Below are positions 55,782 through 64,000 of a stretch of DNA of 64,000 nucleotides, in pieces. Each line of letters starts with the position of its first letter. The stretch's first letter is position 1. Origin of the DNA: Thauera humireducens (GTDB lineage: Bacteria; Pseudomonadota; Gammaproteobacteria; Burkholderiales; Rhodocyclaceae); contig NZ_CP014646.1 in NCBI RefSeq assembly GCF_001051995.2, positions 806,001 through 870,000 on the forward strand, given 5' to 3'. Both the position numbers and the translations under genes were made by a program. The notes below the pieces were generated by a model that did no database searches, was not told the DNA's origin, and saw nothing but the letters and a program-made list of their open reading frames with translations.

Positions 55782-58037
55782 GTGCTCCGTTTCCCGTTTT
55801 CCTGTCGCGCGTCTCTTCTTCGGTTACCGTGGCAAGTCTCCTGCGCCGGGGCGATCGTGACGGCGCTATGGCTGGCAGGATGCGCCGCCGACCTCAACGA
55901 CCCCTATCCGGCAGCCGAGCGCGGGCAAGGCATCTTCTACACCGCCTTCACCGAGCGGCCGAAGCATCTGGACCCGGTACAGTCCTACAGCGAGGATGAA
56001 GCGAGCTTCCTGTACCAGATCGTCGAGCCACCCCTGCAATACAACTACCTGAAACGACCCTACGTCCTCGAGCCGGCCACGGCGGCGGCGATGCCGAGCC
56101 TGCGCCGCTATGATCGCAACGGGCGCGAGCTACCGGAGACGGCAGATGCGTCCCGCGTGGACAGGACTGTCGTCGAGGTGCGCATCAGGCCGGGCATCCT
56201 CTATCAGCCACATCCGGCCTTCGCCCGCAAGGAAGACGGCGAGCCGCGCTACGTTCCGATGCTGCCTGACGCGCTGGATGGGGTGCGGGCCATCGGGGAT
56301 TTCGCGCATGCGGATACGCGGGAACTGGTGGCGGCGGACTACGTGCACCAGATGAAGCGGCTTGCACATCCGAGCCTGCATTCGCCGATCTTCGAGCTGA
56401 TGGCCGAGTACATCCCGGGCCTGAAGGTGCTGCAAGGGCGGCTGCTCGAGGCCCAGGGACGCACCGGCAAGGACGCCAAGGCGTTCATCGACCTCGAAGC
56501 CTTCGAGCTGCCGGGTGTCGAGGTGCTCGACCGCCACACTTACCGCATCACGCTCAAAGGGGCCTACCCCCAGTTCCTGTACTGGCTGTCGATGCCCTTC
56601 TTCAGTCCGGTCCCGCCGGAAGCCGATCGCTTCTTCAGCCAGCCGGGCATGGCCGAGCGCAACCTGACGCTGGACTGGTGGCCGATCGGGACCGGCCCCT
56701 ACATGCTGGTCGAGAACAATCCGAATGCGCGCATGGTGCTGGCGCGCAACCCCAACTTTCGCGGCGAAGCCTATCCGTGCGAAGGGGCGCCGGGCGATGC
56801 TGGCGCCGGGCTGCTGGACGATTGTGGCAAGACCATGCCGTTCATCGACCGCGTGGTCTTCTCGCGCGAGCGCGAGGGAATCCCCTACTGGAACAAGTTC
56901 CTGCAGGGCTATTACGACGCCTCGGGGGTGTCTTCGGACAACTTCGACCAGGCGGTGACGCTGACCAGCCAGGGCGAGGTCTCGCTATCGGAGGACATGG
57001 AGTCGAAGGGCATCCGCTTGCTCACCTCGGTGTCGCCGTCGATCTTCTATCTCGGCTTCAACATGCTCGATCCGCTGGTGGGCGGCGGGCCATCCAGGGC
57101 CGAGAAGGAGCGTGCCCGCAAGCTGCGCCAGGCCATTTCGATTGGCCTGGACATGGAGGAGTTCGTCTCGATCTTCCTGAATGGCCGCGGCGTGCCGGGC
57201 ATGAGCCCGATTCCGCCCGGCATCTTCGGCGCGCGTGAAGGGCGCCAGGGCATCAATCCCGTTGTCTACGAATGGCGCGGCGGCGAAGCGGATGGTCGTC
57301 CGGTCAGGCGCGGGCTTGACGACGCCCGCCGCCTGCTGGCCGAGGCCGGCTGGCCGAACGGAAGACATGCGCAGACGGGCGAGCCCCTGGTCATCAACCT
57401 CGACACCACCCCGGGCGGCCTCGGCGACAAGGCGCGCTCTGATTGGCTGGCGAAGCGCTTCCGCGAGCTTGGCGTGCAGTTCGTCGTGCGCCCGACGGAT
57501 TTCAACCGCTTCCAGGACAAGATCCGACAGGGCAGCGCGCAGTTGTTCTTCTTCGGCTGGAATGCGGATTATCCGGATCCGGAGAACCTGCTTTTCCTGC
57601 TGCACGGCCCGCAGGGCAAGGTGAAGTTCAATGGCCAGAACGCTGCCAACTACGAGAATCCGGAGTACGACGCCCTGTTCGAGAAGATGAAGGCCATGCC
57701 GGACGGACCCGCCCGGCAGGAGATCATTGACCGCATGGTTGCGATCCTGCAGCAGGAGGCGCCGTGGATCTTCGCCTTCCACCCCAAGGCCTACTCGCTG
57801 CAGCATGGCTGGGTGCTGAACCGCAAGCCGGGCGCCATGGTACGCAACAACATGAAATACCAGCGCATCGACATCGAACGCCGCGCTGCCGCGCGCGCGG
57901 AGTGGAACCGCCCGGTGCTGTGGCCGCTCGCCCTTGTCGCGCTGCTGCTGGCCGCGCTGGTGGCGCCGGCGGTCGTGCATTGGCGCCGGCGCGAGGTCGC
58001 CACGGCCGCGCCGGACAATGGCGGAGGCGGGCGCTGA
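55782..58037 (+). CDS. Extracellular solute-binding lipoprotein of an oligopeptide-type ABC transporter
   Basis: The 751-residue protein begins with a lipoprotein signal whose lipobox reads WLAGC (Cys at about residue 33), then the SBP_bac_5 fold (PKHLDPVQSYSEDEASFLYQ, FGWNADYPDPENLLFLLHGP). Unusually, the C terminus has a hydrophobic segment, LWPLALVALLLAALVAPAVV, after which comes a basic tail. So the protein may be tethered at both ends, or the segment may replace the lipid anchor. The start is uncertain: a GTG at 55782 is preferred; a TTG at 55776 is in frame. It overlaps the first permease by one base. Confidence 0.88.
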   Translation: MLRFPFSCRASLLRLPWQVSCAGAIVTALWLAGCAADLNDPYPAAERGQGIFYTAFTERPKHLDPVQSYSEDEASFLYQIVEPPLQYNYLKRPYVLEPATAAAMPSLRRYDRNGRELPETADASRVDRTVVEVRIRPGILYQPHPAFARKEDGEPRYVPMLPDALDGVRAIGDFAHADTRELVAADYVHQMKRLAHPSLHSPIFELMAEYIPGLKVLQGRLLEAQGRTGKDAKAFIDLEAFELPGVEVLDRHTYRITLKGAYPQFLYWLSMPFFSPVPPEADRFFSQPGMAERNLTLDWWPIGTGPYMLVENNPNARMVLARNPNFRGEAYPCEGAPGDAGAGLLDDCGKTMPFIDRVVFSREREGIPYWNKFLQGYYDASGVSSDNFDQAVTLTSQGEVSLSEDMESKGIRLLTSVSPSIFYLGFNMLDPLVGGGPSRAEKERARKLRQAISIGLDMEEFVSIFLNGRGVPGMSPIPPGIFGAREGRQGINPVVYEWRGGEADGRPVRRGLDDARRLLAEAGWPNGRHAQTGEPLVINLDTTPGGLGDKARSDWLAKRFRELGVQFVVRPTDFNRFQDKIRQGSAQLFFFGWNADYPDPENLLFLLHGPQGKVKFNGQNAANYENPEYDALFEKMKAMPDGPARQEIIDRMVAILQQEAPWIFAFHPKAYSLQHGWVLNRKPGAMVRNNMKYQRIDIERRAAARAEWNRPVLWPLALVALLLAALVAPAVVHWRRREVATAAPDNGGGGR

Positions 58038-59014
58038 TGCTGGCCTATCTCGTCCGCCGGGCGCTGTACGCGATCCCGATCCTGATCGGCGTAAATCTGC
58101 TGACCTTCGTGCTGTTCTTCGTGGTCAATTCGCCCGACGACATGGCGCGCATGCACATCGGCGTCAAGCGTGCGACCCCGGAGGCCATCGAGCGCTGGAA
58201 GGTCGAGCGCGGTTACGACAAGCCGATGTTCGTCAATGCGGCGGCCGAAGGCAGTGCGCGATTCACCGACACCATCTTCTTCGACAAGTCGCTGCGCATG
58301 TTCGCGCTCGAGTTCGGCCGCGCCGACGACGGCCGCGATATCGGCCAGGAGATTCGCGACCGCATGGGGCCGTCCCTTGCCATCGCGCTGCCGACCTTCG
58401 TCCTCAGCCTGTTCGTCTCGATCAGCTTCGCCTTGCTGCTGGTGTTCTTCCGCGCTACCTATCTCGACTTCTGGGGCGTGGTGCTGTGCGTGGCGATGAT
58501 GTCGATATCGAGCCTGTTCTACATCATCGGCGGGCAGTGGCTGGTGTCGAAGATGTGGGCGCTGGTGCCGATCTCGGGCTATGCGCCCGGGCTGGATGCC
58601 ACCCGCTTCCTGGTGCTGCCGGTGCTGATCAGCGTGGTCGCCGGCATGGGCTCGAGCGCGCGCTGGTATCGCACCATCTTCCTCGAGGAGATCTCGAAGG
58701 ATTACGTGCGCACGGCGCGCGCCAAGGGCCTGTCCGAGCTCGCCGTGCTGTTCCGCCACGTGCTGCGCAACGCGCTGATCCCGATCCTGACCGGGGTCGT
58801 GGTGGTGATTCCGCTGCTGTTCATGGGCAGCCTGCTGGTGGAGTCCTTCTTCGCGATCCCGGGGCTGGGCAGCTACACGATCGATGCGATCAACGCGCAG
58901 GATTTCGCGGTGGTGCGGGCGATGGTCTTCATCGGCTCGGTGCTCTACATCATTGGCCTGATCCTGACCGACATCTCCTACACGCTGGTCGACCCGCGGG
59001 TGAGGCTGGAATGA
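58037..59014 (+). CDS. ABC transporter permease, DppB/OppB type
   Basis: The 325-residue membrane protein starts MLAYLVRRALYAIPILIGVN, typical of OppB/YejB permeases, with six hydrophobic helices. The cytoplasmic EAA loop contains YVRTARAKGLSELAVLFRHV, which docks the ATPase. The start overlaps the binding-protein stop by one base (TGATG) and its stop overlaps the second permease (ATGA), so the three genes are translationally coupled. Confidence 0.9.
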   Translation: MLAYLVRRALYAIPILIGVNLLTFVLFFVVNSPDDMARMHIGVKRATPEAIERWKVERGYDKPMFVNAAAEGSARFTDTIFFDKSLRMFALEFGRADDGRDIGQEIRDRMGPSLAIALPTFVLSLFVSISFALLLVFFRATYLDFWGVVLCVAMMSISSLFYIIGGQWLVSKMWALVPISGYAPGLDATRFLVLPVLISVVAGMGSSARWYRTIFLEEISKDYVRTARAKGLSELAVLFRHVLRNALIPILTGVVVVIPLLFMGSLLVESFFAIPGLGSYTIDAINAQDFAVVRAMVFIGSVLYIIGLILTDISYTLVDPRVRLE

Positions 59015-60462
59015 GCGCGCCCATGGAAACGACGATGGGCTTTCAGCCGGTGGTGCTATGGACCGACCTGCTGCTGTTCGTGCTGCTGGCGACGGCCGCG
59101 GCGGCGGTGTTCTATGTGCGTGCCAACGAGCCTTTGCGCGAGGCCTGGCGCAAGGTCGGTCGACGCCCGGCCGGCATGGCCGCCGCGACGATCCTGCTTG
59201 CCTTCGTCACGATTGGCGTGCTCGACAGCCTGCATTACCGGCCCTTGCTGCCTGCGGTCGACACGCCCGTCGGGGCTGTGGGCGGACAGGGGCCGCCGAG
59301 ATACTCGACCGAAGTCCTGTCCGTGCTGGATGCGGTACTCGAGCCCTTGCGGCTGCAGACCGAAAAGACGTATTCCGCGCCCTTCGCCTGGCAACTCTAC
59401 CAGCGCGAGACGATCGAGCTGCCCGGGGGCGGGCAGGTCAGGGACTATCCGCGCCTCGTGCACGGCGCGTCTCACCTTGAAGACCCGGTTGCGGACAAGG
59501 ACGCAGATCTGTCGCGCCGCGTGCTCGCGGGGCTGGGGCAGGCCCTGTTTGCCTGGCTTGCGACCTTCGTGGTGCTGGCCACACTCGTCTGGCGCGGCAG
59601 TGGCCTGGGCTGGGGTGAGATTGTCGCGGCGCTGCTGGCGGGGCGCACGGTGCTGGCATGGCGGGCGGCGCTCGTCACGCTCGGCCTCATCTTCGCAATC
59701 GTCGCCATCTGCATCGAGCTTGCACCGCTATACCACGTGCTCGGCACCGACAAGGTGGGTCAGGATGTCCTCTACCTTGCGCTCAAGAGCGTGCGCACTG
59801 CGCTGGTCATCGGCACGATCACGACCCTGGTGATGATGCCGTTCGCGGTGGCGCTGGGCATCGCCGCAGGCTATCTCGGCGGCTGGGTGGATGATGCCGT
59901 CCAGTACGTGTACACCGTGCTGAACGCGATTCCCGGCGTGCTGCTGATTGCCGCCGCGGTGCTGATGATGCAGGTGGTCATCGACACCCATCCGCAGTGG
60001 TTCGACACTGCAGCCGAACGCTCGGATGCGCGCCTGCTGGCGCTGTGCTTCATCCTCGGCATCACCAGCTGGACGGGCCTCGCGCGGCTCCTGCGGGGCG
60101 AGACGTTGAAGCTGCGCGAACTGGAGTACGTGCAGGCGGCGCGTGCCTTCGGGGTGCGCACGCCTGCAATCCTGCGCCGCCACATCCTGCCCAACGTGAT
60201 GCACATCGTGATGATCGCGCTGGTCATGGACTTTTCCGGCCTGGTGCTGGCCGAGGCGGTGCTGTCCTACGTCGGCATCGGCGTGGATCCGACAACGATC
60301 AGCTTCGGCACCATGATCAACATGGCGCGCGCCGAACTTGCGCGGGAACCGATGGTCTGGTGGTCGTTGGCTGCGGCGTTTGCGTTCATGTTCGTGCTGG
60401 TGCTCGCCGCCAACCTGTTCGCGGACGTGGTGCGCGACGCCTTCGATCCCAGAAGGGGTTGA
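59011..60462 (+). CDS. ABC transporter permease, DppC/OppC type (long form)
   Basis: The 483-residue protein ends in a standard OppC permease domain with the EAA loop YVQAARAFGVRTPAILRRHI, but the first 190 residues carry an extra hydrophobic part with an acidic loop and are longer than in E. coli OppC/YejE (about 300-340). The long N-terminal region is the kind seen in YejE-like proteins. No ATPase gene follows: the next gene is selO. The transporter must borrow an ATPase encoded elsewhere, or be inactive. Confidence 0.88.
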   Translation: MSAPMETTMGFQPVVLWTDLLLFVLLATAAAAVFYVRANEPLREAWRKVGRRPAGMAAATILLAFVTIGVLDSLHYRPLLPAVDTPVGAVGGQGPPRYSTEVLSVLDAVLEPLRLQTEKTYSAPFAWQLYQRETIELPGGGQVRDYPRLVHGASHLEDPVADKDADLSRRVLAGLGQALFAWLATFVVLATLVWRGSGLGWGEIVAALLAGRTVLAWRAALVTLGLIFAIVAICIELAPLYHVLGTDKVGQDVLYLALKSVRTALVIGTITTLVMMPFAVALGIAAGYLGGWVDDAVQYVYTVLNAIPGVLLIAAAVLMMQVVIDTHPQWFDTAAERSDARLLALCFILGITSWTGLARLLRGETLKLRELEYVQAARAFGVRTPAILRRHILPNVMHIVMIALVMDFSGLVLAEAVLSYVGIGVDPTTISFGTMINMARAELAREPMVWWSLAAAFAFMFVLVLAANLFADVVRDAFDPRRG

Positions 60463-60775
60463 GGCCGCCGATCAGTCACAGGGCTCACAGCGGGCGGGGT
60501 TTCCGAGAAGGCTGCGAGGACTGTCCGGGCCCGAAGGGCGAGTGCCGCAGCAGCCGGAGCGGATGCCCAGCGCCCCTGTCAAACCAGGCACCAACGATGA
60601 ACGCGCTCATGTTGGCGGGCAGTGAGGCCATTGACCGGCGCACAGGGCATTCCTTCCGCCGGCTGCGGAACTCGCCATCGCTGCGCTCGGCTTCGGACAG
60701 TCCTCGCCGGCGCCAGGAACGCCCTGCACGCCGGTCAGCGTGATTGGCGATCAACACTTCAAGAAGACGGACCCC
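60463..60775. other. Gene-free interval before selO
   Basis: This 313-base stretch holds no credible gene on either strand; open frames through it are short or lack starts with ribosome sites. Its main content is the palindromic element at 60514-60707. No promoter for selO could be named with confidence. Confidence 0.6.
60514..60707. repeat. MITE-like palindromic element
   Basis: The arm at 60514-60557 and the arm at 60659-60707 are imperfect inverted repeats of about 45 bases: GCGAGGACTGTCCG matches the reverse of CGGACAGTCCTCGC, then GGCGAGT pairs with ACTCGCC and GCAGCCGG pairs with CCGGCTGC. Inner sequence near 60560-60580 also resembles the reverse of 60640-60657. Total length is about 194 bases with no coding sequence, consistent with a miniature inverted-repeat or REP-type element. 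No target-site duplication was identified. Confidence 0.5.
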
Positions 60776-62365
60776 ATGAGAGACCTTAGATTCGACAACC
60801 GTTTCGTGCGCGAGCTGCCCGCAGATCCCGAGGACGGGCGGCATGTGCGTCAGGTGCACGGCGCCTGCTATTCGCGTGTCGACCCGACGCCGGTGCGTGC
60901 GCCGAAGCTGCTGGCATGGTCGCGCGAGGTCGCGGACTTGCTCGGGCTCGACGAGGCCGATGTGCGCGATCCTCGGTTCGCAGAGGTGTTCGGTGGCAAT
61001 GCGCTGATGCCTGGGATGGTGCCTTACGCCGCCTGCTATGGCGGCCACCAGTTCGGTAACTGGGCGGGGCAGCTCGGCGACGGACGCGCGATCACGCTGG
61101 GCGAGACGATCAACCCACAAGGCCAGCGCTGGGAGCTTCAGTTGAAGGGCGCCGGGCCGACACCGTATTCGCGTCGCGCCGACGGGCGTGCAGTGCTGCG
61201 TTCGTCGATCCGTGAGTTCATCTGCAGCGAGGCCATGCACCATCTGGGCGTGCCGACCACGCGTGCGCTGAGCCTGGTGGCCACGGGCGAGCCGGTGATC
61301 CGCGACATGTTCTACGACGGCAACGCGCGGCCCGAACCGGGTGCCATCGTGTGCCGCGTGGCGCCGTCCTTCATTCGTTTCGGTAACTTCGAGATCTTCG
61401 CCTCGCGTGGCGAGGAGCCGCTGCTGCAACAGTTGATCGACTTCACGATCGATCGCGACTTCCCGGAGCTGGCTGAGGCCGAGCCCGACCCCGTACAGCG
61501 CCGGTTGAGGTGGTTCGAGGACGTGTGTCGGCGCACCGCCGTGCTGATCGCGCACTGGATGCGCGTCGGCTTCGTGCATGGCGTGATGAACACCGACAAC
61601 ATGTCCATCCTCGGCCTCACGATCGATTATGGCCCCTACGGCTGGATCGACAACTTCGACCCCGACTGGACGCCCAACACGACCGATGCCGGCGGGCGCC
61701 GCTACCGCTTCGGGCATCAGGCGCGCATCGCGCAATGGAACCTGTGGCAACTGGCCAACGCGGTCTATCCGGTGATCCAGCAGGTCGAGCCGCTGGAGCG
61801 GGCGCTGGCGATGTATGGCGAGGTGTTCGCGGCCGAGGATCGACGCATGACGCAGCAGAAGCTGGGGCTCGCGACGTGGCGCGAGGGCGATGAGGACGAC
61901 GACGCAAGCGATGCCGCGCGGGTGGCGAGGCTGCACACCCTGCTGCGGGCGGGAGAGGTCGACATGACGCTCTTTTTCCGGCAGCTTTCCGATCTCGATC
62001 TGGCGCAGCCGTCGGTCTCGCATTTCGACACCGCCTTCTACGATCAAGCCCGTCGTGGCGATGTCGCGGCCGAGCTCGAAGCGTGGCTGAAGGACTACGC
62101 CGCGCGGATCGCTCAGGACGGCGTGCCCGGCGCTGTACGCCGTGAGCGCATGAACGCGGTCAATCCGCTCTACGTACCCCGCAACTACCTGGCGCAAGAG
62201 GCGATCGACCGGGCGGAACAAGGCGACCCGAGCGGCGTGAGCGAGCTGCTCGAGGTGCTGCGCAGGCCCTACGTCGAACAGCCCGGACGCGAAACCTACG
62301 CCGCGCGACGGCCGGACTGGGCCCGCCACAAGGCGGGTTGTTCGATGCTGTCCTGCAGTTCCTGA
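60776..62365 (+). CDS. selO: Protein adenylyltransferase SelO (YdiU family)
   Basis: The 529-residue pseudokinase-fold protein has [56 protein letters not shown] and [20 protein letters not shown], all typical of SelO. It transfers AMP from ATP to Ser, Thr or Tyr of proteins and affects oxidative-stress responses. The tail ends CSMLSCSS, with Cys in the position of the selenocysteine of animal SelO. The start at 60776 gives the standard N terminus [15 protein letters not shown]. Confidence 0.95.
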   Translation: MRDLRFDNRFVRELPADPEDGRHVRQVHGACYSRVDPTPVRAPKLLAWSREVADLLGLDEADVRDPRFAEVFGGNALMPGMVPYAACYGGHQFGNWAGQLGDGRAITLGETINPQGQRWELQLKGAGPTPYSRRADGRAVLRSSIREFICSEAMHHLGVPTTRALSLVATGEPVIRDMFYDGNARPEPGAIVCRVAPSFIRFGNFEIFASRGEEPLLQQLIDFTIDRDFPELAEAEPDPVQRRLRWFEDVCRRTAVLIAHWMRVGFVHGVMNTDNMSILGLTIDYGPYGWIDNFDPDWTPNTTDAGGRRYRFGHQARIAQWNLWQLANAVYPVIQQVEPLERALAMYGEVFAAEDRRMTQQKLGLATWREGDEDDDASDAARVARLHTLLRAGEVDMTLFFRQLSDLDLAQPSVSHFDTAFYDQARRGDVAAELEAWLKDYAARIAQDGVPGAVRRERMNAVNPLYVPRNYLAQEAIDRAEQGDPSGVSELLEVLRRPYVEQPGRETYAARRPDWARHKAGCSMLSCSS

Positions 62366-62369
62366 GCGC

Positions 62370-62816
62370 TCAGACCTTCACGCGCATCAGGCGCTGCTTC
62401 TCGCGCTCCCAGTCCTTCTTCTTCTCGTCCTCGCGCTTGTCGTGCAGTTTCTTGCCCTTCGCGAGGCCGATCTCCAGCTTGATCCGGCCTTTCACGAAAT
62501 GCAGGTCGAGCGGCACCAGGGTGTAGCCCGCGCGCTCCACCTTGCCGATCAGGCGGGCGATTTCCTTCTTGTGCAACAAGAGCTTGCGCGTGCGCACCGG
62601 ATCATGGTGGACGTGGCTGGAGGCGGTGGTGAGCGGCGTGATGTGCATGCCGAAGAGGAAGATCTCCTCGTTGCGGATGATGACGTAGGATTCCTTGATG
62701 TTCGCGCGCCCGGCCCGGATCGCCTTCACCTCCCAGCCCTCGAGGACCATGCCGGCTTCGTGCTTTTCCTCGATGAAGAAGTCGTGGAGGGCTTTGCGGT
62801 TTTCGATGATGCTCAT
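62370..62816 (-). CDS. smpB: SsrA-binding protein SmpB
   Basis: The 148-residue protein starts [20 protein letters not shown], contains [20 protein letters not shown] and ends with the basic tail [20 protein letters not shown], all characteristic. It binds tmRNA and directs trans-translation of stalled ribosomes. The stop lies four bases from the selO stop on the other strand. It is divergent from ratA, the usual order in this group. The tmRNA gene itself is not in the window. Confidence 0.97.
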   Translation of the reverse strand: MSIIENRKALHDFFIEEKHEAGMVLEGWEVKAIRAGRANIKESYVIIRNEEIFLFGMHITPLTTASSHVHHDPVRTRKLLLHKKEIARLIGKVERAGYTLVPLDLHFVKGRIKLEIGLAKGKKLHDKREDEKKKDWEREKQRLMRVKV

Positions 62817-62883
62817 GTCTTGATGATCCTTCGGCGCTGCAGGGCGGGGTCGCCGCGCGGCAAACGGGTGTGCCCGCATGCGG

Positions 62884-62889
62884 TAGAAT
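62884..62889 (+). promoter_or_regulatory. Possible -10 element upstream of ratA
   Basis: TAGAAT lies 62 bases before the ratA start, in the 134-base smpB/ratA divergent gap, and resembles the rpsT -10. No clear -35 hexamer sits at the right distance. Confidence 0.3.
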
Positions 62890-62950
62890 CGCGCATTTTA
62901 ACAGCACGGCACCGGCGTCGTTCCGGGTCGCGCACCGCCCCTGATTTTTC

Positions 62951-63388
62951 ATGGCCGACGTCAAGAAGCTGGTTCTGATCGAATTCACCCCCGTGCAGAT
63001 GTTCGAGCTGGTCGATCGCTGCGAGGACTATCCCCAGTTCCTGCCATGGTGTGGCGGCAGCGAGGTGCATGCCCGCACGGATACCATCACCGCGGCCACC
63101 CTCCACATCAACTATCACGGCATCAAGGCGCACTTCAGCACCGAGAACGAAAAGCGCTGGCCCAACGAAATGAAGCTGCGGCTGGTCGACGGCCCATTTA
63201 CACGCCTGGACGGCCACTGGCTGTTCACTGCGTTGGGTGACACGGCGTGCAAGGTCGAGTTCAGCCTGCACTACGAGTTTTCGAGCAAGTTGCTGGAGAA
63301 GGTGCTCGGGCCGGTGTTCAATCACATCGCCAACACCTTCGTCGATTCCTTCGTGAAGCGTGCAGGACAGGTCTACGCAAAGGGCTGA
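62951..63388 (+). CDS. ratA: RatA-like START-domain protein (COQ10 family)
   Basis: The 145-residue protein has the polyketide cyclase/START fold, with [20 protein letters not shown] and [10 protein letters not shown], the pattern of RatA and Coq10. E. coli RatA is described as blocking 70S assembly, while Coq10 proteins bind ubiquinone; both roles are debated for bacterial members. It lies two bases before rnfH, an order conserved widely, and is not accompanied by a classic antitoxin. Confidence 0.92.
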   Translation: MADVKKLVLIEFTPVQMFELVDRCEDYPQFLPWCGGSEVHARTDTITAATLHINYHGIKAHFSTENEKRWPNEMKLRLVDGPFTRLDGHWLFTALGDTACKVEFSLHYEFSSKLLEKVLGPVFNHIANTFVDSFVKRAGQVYAKG

Positions 63389-63390
63389 AC

Positions 63391-63720
63391 ATGGCTGAAG
63401 CAATCCGGGTTGAAGTCGTCTACGCGCTGCCCCAGCGTCAGGAACTCGTGCAGGTGAGCTTGCCCGAGGGGGCGACCGTTCGTCAGGCCATCGAGGCGTC
63501 GGGCCTGCTGCAGAAGTATCCCGACATCGAACTGGACGGGCGCAACAAGCTCGGCATCTTTGCCAAGCTCACCAAGGCCGATGCAACCCTGCGCGATCGC
63601 GATCGGGTCGAGATCTACCGGCCGCTCATTGCCGACCCGAAGGCCGTGCGCAAGAAGCGCGCCGACGAGGGCAAGGTCATGAAGAAGGGCGGGGGACCCG
63701 CGGAAGAGTCGGCGGCCTGA
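63391..63720 (+). CDS. rnfH: RnfH family ubiquitin-like protein
   Basis: The 109-residue protein has the beta-grasp sequence of RnfH ([60 protein letters not shown]) with a disordered basic tail. It is the conserved neighbour of ratA and has been proposed as the antitoxin-like partner, though this is not proven. Two bases separate it from ratA. Confidence 0.93.
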   Translation: MAEAIRVEVVYALPQRQELVQVSLPEGATVRQAIEASGLLQKYPDIELDGRNKLGIFAKLTKADATLRDRDRVEIYRPLIADPKAVRKKRADEGKVMKKGGGPAEESAA

Positions 63721-63780
63721 TATCGCTCCCGCGGGCTGGCAGGCTCGCTTGAGGCAGGGTCCCCGCGCGCGATTGCAGGA

Positions 63781-64000
63781 TCAGTTCGAGCAGTTCTCGT
63801 CGATCTGGCGCTGAAGACGGCTGATGTCGGCTGAACGTGCCTCGTCGCTGATGAACTCGCGCTCGCCCGCGGCGTTCATGCGCGCCATGCGTTGCCCAGA
63901 ATTGAGCGCCGCCAGCTGGTTGCGCGCGTCTTCGCAGAAGCGTTGCCGCTCGGCCTCCCGTTCCTGCTCCTGCTGCGCCTTGGCCTGGGCTTCCGCCTCT
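63781..64000 (-). CDS. DUF4124 domain protein (C-terminal part)
   Basis: The frame is open to the right edge; 72 C-terminal residues are visible. They begin with a Glu/Gln/Ala-rich coiled segment and end with FCEDARNQLAALNSGQRMAR and EREFISDEARSADISRLQRQ, then ENCSN. This cysteine-bearing tail is typical of DUF4124 proteins, whose N-terminal signal peptide and domain lie outside the window. In related genomes this gene follows rnfH and precedes guaB. Confidence 0.8.
   Translation of the reverse strand, partial: EAEAQAKAQQEQEREAERQRFCEDARNQLAALNSGQRMARMNAAGEREFISDEARSADISRLQRQIDENCSN

Noticed and set aside
60485..62329. A 614-codon leftward open frame over selO and the gap before it
   Set aside because: It is antisense to an intact selO. 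The part over the gap reads through the palindromic element and has no domain.
62951..63720. A complete RatA/RnfH toxin-antitoxin module
   Set aside because: The gene pair is a widely conserved chromosomal arrangement and many members act like Coq10; nothing here shows toxin activity.

Overview
The window is a GC-rich (mid-60s percent by eye) chromosomal segment of a betaproteobacterium, most likely a member of the Rhodocyclales such as Thauera, Azoarcus or Aromatoleum. This is inferred from gene content and order: a DUF3579-argD-argF-argG block, a DUF2863 gene beside ppsR/ppsA, smpB/ratA/rnfH/DUF4124, and acs next to a VC_2705-type sodium/solute symporter. Coding density is high. I see no rRNA, tRNA, CRISPR array, prophage or insertion sequence. 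One short palindromic intergenic element lies at about 60.5-60.7 kb.

Layout, left half. The 3' part of tatD and a secreted ankyrin protein are followed by dbpA, which is divergent from yjdM. A leftward murJ / histone-deacetylase-like / DUF429 run comes next, then rpsT. The arginine genes argD, argF and argG follow, with small genes (DUF2788, ppnP, yajQ) behind them. A second ankyrin gene faces a YjfB-like small gene. From 13.3 to 21.4 kb lies a minor-pilin cluster (pilE, fimT, pilV, pilW, pilX, pilY1) joined by 1-7 base overlaps and ending in a retropepsin-like protease. Then come a CoA-type Nudix hydrolase, a CobD/CbiB-like membrane protein and a thiolase. A leftward ppsR/DUF2863/msrB group diverges from ppsA.

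Right half. Class I fumarase diverges from acetyl-CoA synthetase. Acs leads into a rightward block of a small membrane protein, a transporter-histidine kinase fusion, a single-domain response regulator, a membrane-anchored protein joining a degenerate kinase core to a DnaQ-like exonuclease, and a symporter with an EF-hand-like loop. With ppsA, fumarase and the thiolase, this suggests a region devoted to acetate and C2/C4 metabolism and its sensing. Next are a three-PAS kinase with a receiver-EAL protein, an SDR, clpB with a clear heat-shock promoter, a large MASE1-CHASE-GGDEF-EAL protein, ppiD and fabI.

The last part holds an oligopeptide-type ABC transporter (binding protein and two permeases, no ATPase nearby), the palindromic element, selO, smpB, ratA, rnfH and the 3' end of a DUF4124 gene. 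The least explained items are the exonuclease/pseudo-kinase protein in the acs block, the ATPase-less transporter whose binding protein has a C-terminal membrane segment, the protease coupled to pilY1, and the palindromic element.
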